12,062 nt of DNA from Euperipatoides rowelli. Lineage: Eukaryota > Onychophora > Udeonychophora > Euonychophora > Peripatopsidae. The notes beneath the pieces are model-generated. The model ran no database searches. It worked only from the letters and a program-made list of their open reading frames with translations, and was not told where the DNA came from. The DNA is taken from the NCBI GenBank assembly GCA_003024985.2, contig PXIH01S0014587.1; one strand, 5' to 3'. Position 1 is the stretch's first letter. Every line of letters begins with the position of its first letter. Of this stretch, positions 1 to 7,939 are shown one piece after another. The translations under genes and the position numbers were made by a program.

Positions 1-1184
1 TTGGAAAAAGATAAAAAATTAAAATTATTATTTTTGGACTCAGTAATCATGTAGGAATCCACAAAAAAAAATCATTTGATTATAAAATGGTCAAGTAACC
101 TCCATTGGATCACTTGAAATGGATAGACCCGTACGCAACAATTTTTTAAACACATAGTTTTCAATTAAATGCGCCATTTATAGGAATTTGCATTGGTTTT
201 GCAGTGGGCTGCAGTGAAGAAAACAGAGCATGCTTTAAAAATTGTTGCGGCGGATTATGGTGGCTTGCAGTAGAATCAACACAATTTTTTAAAAGCACGT
301 TTTCGATGGGTTGCTCCATATACACCGCATGTTTCATACCGTTGGGATCTTTCTATATTCAGTCTGACGTCTTGTTTTGACAATTGAAGAAGTTATGTAA
401 TTGGATTTAAAGTTCTAAAATAAGCAAAACCAAAAGTCATACACAAACTTCATCAATTAAGGGAAGGGAAGAAAATAATAGCAAGAGAACTGAAGCTGTC
501 TCCTGTTGTCGATCTCCCTCTTCCCGCCAAAAAACAACTTTACAATAGATTAAAGATTATTGTCATTGCTCTTTCATGAAATGATTTATTGATATCGTAT
601 TTCAACAAATCAAAAATTGTTTTTCCCAGGTCAGATTAAAATTATTTAACCTTGCAAGGCGAATTAACAGATTGCTGACAACTGATTTTAAGGAATGCGC
701 AATAATTAAAGTTCATTCTTTATTAACTTTTATACTTGAAATATACAGCGTCGCTCTGAGCTTAATTCTCTTGACCATGAAACATTCAATTTGGATTATA
801 ATTAAAGGTTTTAGAAGTTTTTAGTTTGCCACTGTAGCTCTTATGTTTTATTGTATAATCTTAGCATAAGAAAAAAAATTATTATATCTTAACTGGAATT
901 GAAGAACATTATGTTTGTGCTAATCTACTTCAGATGTAATAAAGGCGCAAATGCTTAAAAACTTTAAATGATTTAATTTCCTTATAATCCATAATACATG
1001 AAAGAAAGAAAAAACATAGTATTACATACTTAAGAGCTTTTTATTGACAAACTTTACACACCAGCAGACAATAGTTTTTCACGCTTCATTACATATCATT
1101 TGACAGTAATAAAACAAATGAATAGCGCCAAAGCTTAATAAACTCAGGCTAGAAGAAATAATTAAATTGTCGATAGTGCAGGGG
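1..1184. other. AT-rich stretch with no recognisable gene
   Basis: I translated parts of this stretch on both strands and found no protein family, RNA gene or transposon core. Stops are dense in all frames. It holds a small cluster of related inverted and direct repeats (134-305, listed separately) and a short purine-rich patch near 460-500. It ends at the left terminus of the hAT-like element. It could contain old, unrecognisable transposon debris. Confidence 0.6.
134..305. repeat. Three related copies of a CAACAATTTTTTAAA motif, two direct and one inverted
   Basis: CGCAACAATTTTTTAAA at 134-150 is mirrored by TTTAAAAATTGTTGCG at 234-249, which is its reverse complement apart from one A. A third, direct copy, CAACACAATTTTTTAAAAGC, lies at 278-295; like the first it is followed by GTTTTC (157-162 and 300-305). 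Copies 2 and 3 face each other across about 30 bases. This may be the edge of a decayed palindromic element. No target duplication or transposase was seen, so its nature is open. Confidence 0.45.
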
Positions 1185-1998
1185 CAGGGCTCGAAATTAG
1201 TAGTAGCCTAGTAGCCTGAGGCCACTAATAAATTGGTTGGGCTACTACTTGCAAGTTTAGAGGTAGCCCGTTAGGCTACCGTAAAAATGTAAAATAAATA
1301 AATAAATACAATAAAACCCTTCTAGTCCAAATTAATCTGGGCCAAGCTCTGTTCGGATTGTACAGAATTTATATATAGGCTAAGCCTTTTTTTAATAAAA
1401 AAAAATTGTTTATCGTTTACAGGACAATAGTTGGTCTCAGATCCAGACAATAGAGTCTGGATCTCAGGCCTCCCATCTATCTGCATCCTATGATAAAAAC
1501 AAAAAAAATATTATATTTTTATATTCAGACTAGGCAGTCTTTCAGACTGGCAGGGTTTATTGTAATTTTATATACAATAGCATAAAAATTGTTTGAGTAA
1601 AATTAGAAAAATATAGCAGTTTTACATTAGTCTGCACTCTGTAATATTAAATTTATTTTCCAGTAAGTGAAAAATCATATAAAAATAGCATCTAAACTAA
1701 CTGTACATCTGTGATGTCTATTTGAATTTGGTTATTGGCAAATTTGACTCAAGATTACTTTAACAATTCAATTTATACAAAAACAGGCAATTGATTGTAT
1801 TTTTATTTACAATACAATAAAAAATATTTGCATTAGAATTATTGTAGACTTATTAGGGTATCAACTTTGCATGTATCAAAATAATAAAAATAAATAAGCA
1901 AAAATGTTCTGTTTATTTGGATTGTTATTTGGGCTTCTGGTACATTAAGAGTGGTAGTCCGGTAGGCTACTACGAAAAAATTCTAATTTCTAGCGCTG
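1185..1998. mobile_element. hAT-like non-autonomous DNA transposon, 814 bp
   Basis: The left end CAGGGCTCGAAATTA (1185-1199) is matched in inverted orientation by TAATTTCTAGCGCTG (1984-1998), 13 of 15 positions. Inside the ends lie subterminal inverted repeats of the word GTAGCC/GGCTAC: on the left around 1200-1216 and again at 1240-1280, and on the right around 1950-1973. hAT elements are known for short TIRs starting CAGNG with subterminal repeats bound by transposase. No transposase is encoded, so the element is non-autonomous. The expected 8-bp target duplication is not intact; TAGTG occurs at 1174-1178 and at 1999-2003, a possible degraded trace. The small open frame across the right end (1917-2126) is part of the repeat and is not a gene. 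Confidence 0.65.
1439..1464. repeat. Perfect 10-bp hairpin inside the hAT-like element
   Basis: AGATCCAGAC (1439-1448) and GTCTGGATCT (1455-1464) are perfect reverse complements around a 6-base loop. A smaller hairpin, CAGTCT-TTC-AGACTG, follows about 80 bases downstream. No T-run follows that would suggest a Pol III terminator. It could be an internal structural repeat or a footprint of a nested element. Confidence 0.6.
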
Positions 1999-2168
1999 TA
2001 GTGGCTTCTCAACATTTATTAAAAGATATCTGTTTAACAAAAAACTTGAATGTTCGCAAACAAAATAATTCATATTTTATTTCATCTAGGAGTATTTGGT
2101 ATTATAATTTTATAATAACAAAATAAATAATAATTAATTAGCAGATTTATTTGAAAGAAAAATAAACA

Positions 2169-2247
2169 ATATATACGGTATTATATATTGTATAATCTGT
2201 ATATATAGGCTATATATATGTATATATGTACACACAGTATATATAAT
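2169..2247. repeat. TA/TATG-type microsatellite
   Basis: Interrupted runs of alternating T and A with ATATATGT units fill this stretch, broken by GGC, CAC and ACGG interruptions. It looks like an old, degenerate dinucleotide repeat that could extrude small cruciforms. No gene is associated. Confidence 0.7.
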
Positions 2248-3437
2248 GCCACCGCAATAACACATTCTGTGAGACACCCTAAATGATGGTTGTATTTTTT
2301 ATGGCAACGCACCGCTAAGTGTGACACCAGCCTAATAGTAATAAATTTAAACATACAACAATTGAGTATAACTCACATAGCTGTAAGAGGATGGTTTTTT
2401 AAACATCTGACATTGGAGTATTACCCAGAGAGCTGTAAGAAGAGGCAACAGCTGGAGTTGAAGGGAGTGTTTACAAGCATGTCACATTTAGATATTTATC
2501 ATAAATGTTTCTAAATATTTAAAAAAATTGAAACAATAAAATTTAACTTGTAGAAATTTAGTTGTGAATTGCTTTCTTGCTGCCACCGGATCCATTTTGA
2601 TAATGACCACACCAGGTGCACCATTTGGTTAAAGTGTCAATACAATTAAACTATAGCCCTTTAAGAAATACAAGCTTCTAAAGGAATAATTGTAAGATAC
2701 AGTAGGCTCTGTATATATAATTTTTCATTCTCAAGCTGATGAGCCGCTTTATACATACTGTGTAGCCTATATTTAACGGATTCTGTTTTTTTAAAAGCAA
2801 TTTTTTTCACTATGATTTATAGAAGACATGTTCGTAAATAAATTTTTTTTTTCAGGTTTTGTGATAAACTTGTTTTTGAAAGAGATTCAGAATAAAAAAA
2901 TCCATTTGAATTAACTTAGGTGATACCTATCAAAATGATAATGTTCACATTTGTAGAAATTATTGTTTGACAAATGTATTTTGAAACTTGCTTTTGAAAA
3001 CTCTCGGCTAAGCGGCTTAGCACCCCTTTTTTTTTGTCTTGCGCCTTGGCATCTGCTCCATTGCAAATCTGAAGAACGGTATATCTAGTTATAATTTTTA
3101 TTTATACTCTTTATTTATTCTTCATAACTACTTTCATATCTTTTTTTTTTTTTGGACAAGAAATTAGAGATTACGGTATCTACATTTTTAATAGCTACCT
3201 TGTTATTTATTGTAATATGAATTATAGTAATTCTTGACTCAATAAATATTAGCTACACAATTTACTTTAAGCAAAAAATTTATTTTGTTATCTACATTTT
3301 TAACAAACCAATTAACTTTGTACATTGAGATTCACCGATCCTCTATTTGAGTCATTAGGCCAATGAGTCGTCGTCGGTAAATAAAGTCTATTTTTTCATT
3401 TTGAGTTATTTTTCAACATTGAGTCATTTGTAATAGC

Positions 3438-3445
3438 TTAATAAG
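3438..3445. repeat. Left 8-bp target-site duplication of the MITE
   Basis: TTAATAAG at 3438-3445 abuts the left end of the MITE and is repeated exactly at 3720-3727, abutting its right end. An 8-bp duplication is the hallmark of hAT-superfamily integration. A perfect match implies a fairly recent insertion compared with the decayed elements around it. Confidence 0.9.
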
Positions 3446-3719
3446 CAGTGTTTCTTTCAGACAATTTTCTCCGGGGGTGGGGGGGGGGGCACATTTCAGA
3501 AGTTGGGTGGGGGGGAGGTATTTACAGATTTTTTATAAGCTTTTTTGGGGGGCAGTTGACTGGACGTTTTGTTGCCTTTCTATCTGATTTGATGTTTTTT
3601 TTTTTTTGGTTGACTTTGTGTCCAATGACTGATGTTTTTGTAGACTTTCTATTTGATTTTATAAGATTTTTATTTTTCCCCTATTTCCCCCCGGAGGTAT
3701 GCCTGAAAAAAAAACACTG
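3446..3719. mobile_element. hAT-type MITE, 274 bp, with intact 8-bp target duplication
   Basis: The left end begins CAGTGTTTCTTTCAG and runs into TCTCCGGGGG. The right end, read inverted, begins CAGTGTTTTTTTTTCAG and runs into CCTCCGGGGGG, so the TIRs extend about 30 bases with small gaps. The element is flanked on both sides by the identical 8-mer TTAATAAG. The left arm is strongly G-rich, with G-runs at 3473-3477, 3479-3489, 3505-3507 and 3509-3515. The right arm is C-rich (3678-3681, 3687-3692). The core is T-rich and holds two loose direct copies of TTTCTATNTGATTT. No transposase is encoded; the open frame at 3448-3723 simply reads through the repeat. It must depend on a hAT transposase encoded elsewhere. 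Confidence 0.88.
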
Positions 3720-3727
3720 TTAATAAG

Positions 3728-4638
3728 TAAATTTAACCACCGAGAGTTTAAAAAAAAAATAGAATTAGATATTGAAGTATACAGTAAAAAAAAACACTGT
3801 TAAATTATATTTAAAATACTGTAAATGATAAAAGAAAATAATTAAAAATACTGTAATATTTCTTAAAAATATGAATTATTATTATTATGTTTAATAATTA
3901 TTTTTTAATTTAATAGTGTATTTATACATTATTTTAAGAAAGCTATTTTTATTGCCTTTTAAAATGTTTTTCTGTTGTTTTTGTCATCTCATTTTTAATT
4001 AATATGGCCTCAATTTGCCCTCCTTCCTAAAATGAAATCTTTCTTTCTCTTTGTTTTATGTAAAAATGACAGGAAAAGTTAAAAAGTTTTTTTTTTTTTT
4101 TTAAACATTAGAAAAAATAAATAAATACTATATATAGTACAGTAACTTATCTCTTACATTAAATGTATTTCAATTCGAGATCGTTTCGATTCGAGTTGCA
4201 TATTTTAGCAACCAAAATACAACTGAGATCAAGGCTCTGGTGTATTTCTCACAAAATAAAAAATGTTTGTTTTTATTTCTCCCCCTTTTCCCTCACACTC
4301 CCCCCATCCCGCATTCCCTCTCATTCCTTTCATCTCCCTCTCCTCCCACACTTTTATCTTTTTTTATTATTTAAAAACACAATGTAATATTCAAGAGACT
4401 TTTAACAATATATTCTCATATCGAAATTTCCTATTTTATACACACCGGTATTTATTTGCCAACACCAATAATAAACCCATCGACAGTATCAATAAATAAC
4501 CAATCCACTATTGAAATCACATTATCAAAAGGAGATGCAATTATACCCCAGACCTTTAATTTCATAATCAAATAAATAGACCTTAGTTTTTGTCTATTTA
4601 CAATAGTCCTGTATTGGGAAAATATTGGTTTCAATAAT
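3728..4638. other. AT-rich and pyrimidine-rich simple sequence, no gene
   Basis: This stretch holds A/T homopolymers (16 T at 4087-4102), repeated ATACTGTAA words near 3817 and 3847, and a C/T tract at about 4271-4368 with almost no G. Overlapping open frames at 4163-4499 come from this low-complexity composition and have no family features. The minus-strand open frame at 4452-4940 is antisense to the H2A pseudogene. Confidence 0.65.
3786..3803. repeat. 18-base copy of the MITE right-end junction
   Basis: AAAAAAAAACACTGTTAA at 3786-3803 is identical to 3706-3723, which spans the right TIR tip and the first bases of the target duplication. The copies are exactly 80 bases apart. It could be a local duplication, a second MITE end, or partly chance given the A-run. 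Confidence 0.6.
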
Positions 4639-5001
4639 ATGCGTCTGGTCATGGTAAAGGTGAAAAAGCTTGTACTAAATCTAAGACCCGTTCTAGCCAT
4701 ACTGGATTTCAGTTCCCAGTAGGTGTATTCATCGCTTGTTGAGAAAGGGTAATTATGTCGAGCGTCGTGGTGCTGTAGCTGCGGTATACATGTTGTCATG
4801 GAATATCTCACAGCTGAAATCTTGGAGTTATCTGGCAATGCTGCTTGAGTCAATAAGAAAATCAGAATCAATCCTAGACATCTTCTGTTGGCAATCCATA
4901 ATGATGAAGAATTGAACCAACTGTTGCATGAAGTAACCATTGATCAGAGTGGTATGTAGCCAAACATTCGAGCAGTTCTTTTATCAAAGACAGAGAAGTA
5001 A
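4639..5001 (+). pseudogene. Histone H2A pseudogene
   Basis: Read with frame changes, this is almost a full-length canonical H2A, the core histone that pairs with H2B in the nucleosome. It starts at ATG 4639, then SGHGKGEKACTKSKTRSS, TGFQFPVG, a one-base loss, HRLLRKGNYVERRGAVAAVY, a loss of about 4 bases, EYLTAEILELSGNAA, a TGA stop, [30 protein letters not shown], a TAG stop, PNIRAVLLSKTEK and TAA at 4999-5001. Histone-fold helices, the acidic-patch NDEELN segment and the docking-domain PNIQAVLL segment are all identifiable. Two extra bases follow the ATG. The C-terminus has no SQ[E/D]-aromatic tail, so it is not H2A.X, and the sequence fits canonical H2A better than H2A.Z. No histone 3' stem-loop, poly(A) tail or flanking duplication is visible, so retrocopy and decayed cluster copy cannot be told apart. 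The identification is close to certain; the gene is clearly dead. Confidence 0.95.
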
Positions 5002-5289
5002 AACATTCTCAATGAATTTATTTTCAATCTTTTTAATGATTTAAGCAAGAATTTTAGAGTATTCAAATTTACAGGTTGTCCTTACTTTGGAAAACCTAAT
5101 CATTTAAATAAACCTTAAACTTCCTAACTGCAATCCAGTTAAATAACTATTTTGTGGGTCCTGAAAATGCTACTTGATGGCATTAATTGAAAATAAACCT
5201 CCTTTTATTTTTACAGAGGAGATTGAACAAACCCTCAAGGAAAAACACAGTTCCTTGTTACACTGTGGATTAATAAATTTGCTTTAATG
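5002..5289. other. Spacer between the H2A pseudogene and the LINE, unrecognised
   Basis: I recognise no family here. It may contain the decayed 5' part of the following LINE: from about 5215 the translation is dense in stops but could be its pre-RT linker. The CTTTTATTTTTACAG at 5202-5216 looks like a splice acceptor, but there is no exon to support it. Confidence 0.4.
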
Positions 5290-6726
5290 GAATCAAAGAA
5301 ATTTGTTGAATTATTGAATTGATTCCTGACTCTACCGAACAGGCTTCCAATGAAATTGGTCTGAAAATACTTACGTTATCTTTTCCTATAATGGCAGACA
5401 AGATTTTTGTTAAATTTATCATTCATTAAGGGTTATTTCACATCGAAATGGAAAATGGATAGTGTAACTCCTAACTTTAAGAAGGGTGACTGTGATGATT
5501 CTACTAAGTATAGAGCAATATTAATTTTGTCCTTTATAGGGGAGTCTTGAAAAAATAGTTAAAAATAAATTGTCAATTTGCCAACTTATCAAAGTGGATT
5601 TCGTAAATTTAATCAGTGGAAACTAGTTTACTACTACAGACTGACTGGCTCTCTACGATTGATAAGGGCCTAACGACTGCAGTTGTATCTGAAAACTTTG
5701 GGTTTGTCAGGTGTATTATTGGATTGATTTTTCAGTTATATTTTGGGTAGAACTGAAATTGTAAAATTTGGAATACCTATTCTAACCAAAGAAGAATCAC
5801 TTTTGGTGTGTTTCAGGGCTCCATATTGGGTTCCCTATTGTTTTTTATTTTTATTAACTATTTAGTTGATAACTTGAAGAAAGGTTGTATTCAGCTCATT
5901 GCTGATGCTATTGTGTTATCCTCAGTAGGTCTGGATATTCACATTCTTAAGTGATGGTACAAAACTTAAATAATTGTCCTGAAATGGTTAAATGAAAATG
6001 ACCTAAAAATAAATAAAAAAAATTGTACAGTAATCTAGAGGCTCCCAGAAAAATTTGATAAAAAGAAGTCCATTCCTTTTTAAATTTTATTTCAATGGAT
6101 ATATATGAGTTCTCACCTTTTGTGAAAATTCTGAGAATTTGTGTTGATTGCTTTTTTTTAAAGTGGGATGTAGGCTACATGTGAAAAAATATAAATAGAG
6201 AAACCCATGGTAAGATTAACAAATTATATAGACTGAGAGACTGTCTAACTAGAAATGAACTATTGATTGTATACAATGCTTTGATTGCCTCTAGGATGAG
6301 ATTTGGTGATACAATTTGGTTTGGCTGTGGGGTGAGACTAAAAAAAAATCAAACAATAGCAAACACTTCTGCGAGAATTATGGTGTTTGGCGGTGAAGAT
6401 CGCGTGCTATGGCAGCAAAAAGGAAACTAAATTGGTTACCCTTGGCAGATAAGATATTGCTATATTATAGAACATTGGTATGGAACTGTATAAATAGCTT
6501 CGCCGCTCAGAAAGTATTGGATCTATTGATACCTCAATCAAATAACCAATCAATGATTACAAGAGGTAGTAAAGAGGGAAACTTGCAGATCTCCCAAAGA
6601 AAGTCATCTACGGTGACCACTCATTCCAACATGAAGCTCCAAGAATATGGAACTTAATATCCCATGAAATCAGATCTTCTAAGACAAGATTTATTTATTT
6701 ATGTTTAGATTTTTTGTATATTACAT
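5290..6726 (+). mobile_element. Dead CR1/L2-like LINE: reverse transcriptase and C-terminal domain
   Basis: Non-LTR retrotransposon RT remnants appear in order on +: a pre-RT GLKILTLSFPIMAD segment (about 5360-5400), SKWKMDSVTPNFKKGD (5443-5490), YRAILIL for the usual YRPISIL (about 5509-5529), YQSGFRK (about 5587-5607), DWLSTIDKG, then GVFQGSILGSLLF (5805-5843, RT motif B), INYLVDNLKKG, and IADAIVL (5898-5918) where a FADD box is expected. A WLNEN-DLKIN segment follows, then LYRLRD, NWLPLADK and FQHEAPRIWN. The late YGDHSF..APRIWN and WLPL motifs suit CR1/L2-type families. The catalytic FxDLxKAFDT block (motif A) is missing between AVV and ENFGF. Many frameshifts and stops, no endonuclease and no clear 3' tail mean a dead 5'-truncated copy. 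The longest surviving frame, 6409-6657, is a fragment and not a gene. Confidence 0.88.
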
Positions 6727-7100
6727 GAAGGCTTAAAACAATGAATAAAATTCATAAAAATGGCAAACTCATAAATGATTAATTTACAATAGGCCTACAT
6801 CATGAAATCAAATCATTCCATCTCTTTACAATTCTGTGAAATGTCATACTATCACTTGTTAGTAATTTTCTAGAAATAGTATCAATCTTATAATTGTGAC
6901 ATCTAGTGTAAGGGCCATCATACAGAGTAAAACAACCGTTACTATTATTTTTTAAGACTAGCTCCTTATAGGCCTACTTAAAGATTAAGTCACCCCTAAA
7001 CAAGCCTTTGAGAGAGAGACCTATTACCTAAAAAAAAAAAAAAAACCTTTAATAAATTTGGTTAATTTTCTGAACTATCTTTCAAACTTAAAATAAGATA
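6727..7100 (-). mobile_element. 3' end of a minus-strand CR1/L2-like LINE (same copy as 7940-8733?)
   Basis: On the minus strand, from about 7085 downward, I read FERxFRKLTKFIKG (matching the usual VQRRATKLI), then SLKGLFRGDLIFK (matching SLKYRRLRGDLI), one TAG, LKNNSNGCFTLYDGPYTR, HNYKIDTISRKLL and FHRIVKRWNDLIS ending at a TGA (6800-6802). This is the usual CR1/L2 C-terminal order. A run of 16 A on + (7030-7045) interrupts it, probably as an expanded homopolymer. The element stops at the 3' end of the + strand LINE, so the two lie tail to tail. It probably belongs to the minus-strand LINE that resumes at about 7940, separated by an inserted + strand LINE. Confidence 0.78.
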
Positions 7101-7109
7101 TATTGTATA

Positions 7110-7938
7110 TTGATGAGTTACCATATTGATTCTTCTGTTATTGATAGGGTTCAATCATTTAGAGATCTTGGAATTATCTACAATACAAAATTCAATTTTT
7201 CTTAACATATAGCCTAGCTTCTATTTTGAAAAATGGTAATAAAAGCTTGGGTTTTTTGCGAAGGGTAACATTGAACATAGTCTCGATCAGATCTATTATT
7301 CTATTATTTAACCAACTTGTCAGATGTAAAGTTGAATTTTCCTCAATAATTTGGAATTACAGTGCTAAATGTCATGCAAACAAACTTGAATCGCTGCAAT
7401 ATAGATTCTTAAAATTCCTCTGTTATCAATCTGGTATAAACTATAAATTAATTAGTTATAGCCTACTAATCTTTGCACAATATTTAATGTTAACTCTTTT
7501 GTAAAAAGAAGGGATTTGGCTGATTTAGTATTTTTTTATAAATTACTTCATTATACTATTGATGTCTAATTTCTTATTGATCAGATTATTATAGCAGTGC
7601 CTAATTCATCACTTAGACACTCAAACCTTTTTTACATCCCTTTTTCTAATACCAACTATAAGTACAACAACCCACTAATCAGAGGAGCTACNTTTTGTAA
7701 TAAAAATAACATTTCTCCTTTTATTCAGTTTAATGAATTCAAGCAGTTATGTATTTTGCTTAAAAATTTTACTAATTAATTTTAAGATTGTTGTTTTGCT
7801 ACAGACCTTTACTTATTACAAATTGTTTTTATTTTGTTGTTGTTTTTTCTATTTTGATTGATTGTTTGCTATGTGTACACACTCTGTAATAGGCTTCCTG
7901 CCGTTGAAAATGTGTTGTTAAATAAATAAATAAATGAG
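7110..7938 (+). mobile_element. 5'-truncated Jockey-type LINE, post-RT domain and 3' tail
   Basis: The + strand translation starts within the post-RT region: SYHIDSSVIDRVQSFRDLGI (about 7108-7167), FNFSxHI, KSLGFLRRVT, IILLFNQLVRCKVEFSSIIW, LESLQYRFLKFL, then after a one-base frameshift NSFVKRRDLADLVFFYKLL (from about 7491), one stop, VPNSSLRHSNLFYIPF, NPLIRGA, FIQFNEFKQL and a stop at 7779. The order DLG, LGFxxR, slVRxxxEYxSxxW, LExxQxrFLK and LxxRR is characteristic of Jockey-superfamily LINEs, and the element differs clearly from the CR1/L2 copies around it. An AT-rich 3' UTR ends in a TAAA repeat (7919-7935). Only two or three disabling changes are visible, so it is younger than its host sequence. 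There is one undetermined base at 7692. Confidence 0.85.
7919..7935 (+). repeat. TAAA-repeat 3' tail of the Jockey-type LINE
   Basis: About four TAAA units (7919-7935) follow CTGTAATAGGCTTCCTGCCG. Short A-rich tandem tails are typical of the 3' ends of many non-LTR retrotransposons, where target-primed reverse transcription begins. This places the element's 3' boundary. Confidence 0.7.
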
Positions 7939-7939
7939 A

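Larger units (their letters stand above)
1999..3445. other. AT-rich stretch, no recognisable gene
   Basis: No protein family or RNA gene is recognisable. It holds a TA-rich microsatellite (2169-2247), several T homopolymers (for example 13 T at 3141-3153) and a 74-codon open frame at 2290-2514 without family resemblance. Two near copies of AGCTGTAAGA occur within that frame. Around 3345-3380 there is a weak imperfect inverted repeat (GAGTCATT against AATGAGTC). I see nothing that supports a functional element. Confidence 0.6.

Noticed and set aside
2290-2514. 74-codon open frame, possible small gene
   Set aside because: No domain, no signal peptide, no neighbouring exon or promoter evidence; length is within chance.
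3448-3723. 91-codon open frame rich in Gly, Phe and Leu
   Set aside because: It spans the MITE from tip to tip, and its composition comes from the G- and T-runs of that element.
4163-4499. Two overlapping open frames rich in Ser, Pro, His and Phe
   Set aside because: Both run through a pyrimidine-rich low-complexity tract; no motif, and one frame shadows the other.
4452-4940. 162-codon open frame on the minus strand
   Set aside because: It is antisense to the H2A pseudogene, whose + strand translation matches H2A over nearly its whole length. The minus-strand protein has no recognisable domain.
5202-5216. Splice-acceptor-like polypyrimidine plus ACAG
   Set aside because: The downstream sequence is stop-dense and merges into a LINE remnant, so no exon supports it.
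7030-7045. Run of 16 A as a poly(A) tail of a + strand element
   Set aside because: It lies inside minus-strand LINE coding sequence, and no + strand element ends there. A homopolymer expansion is simpler.
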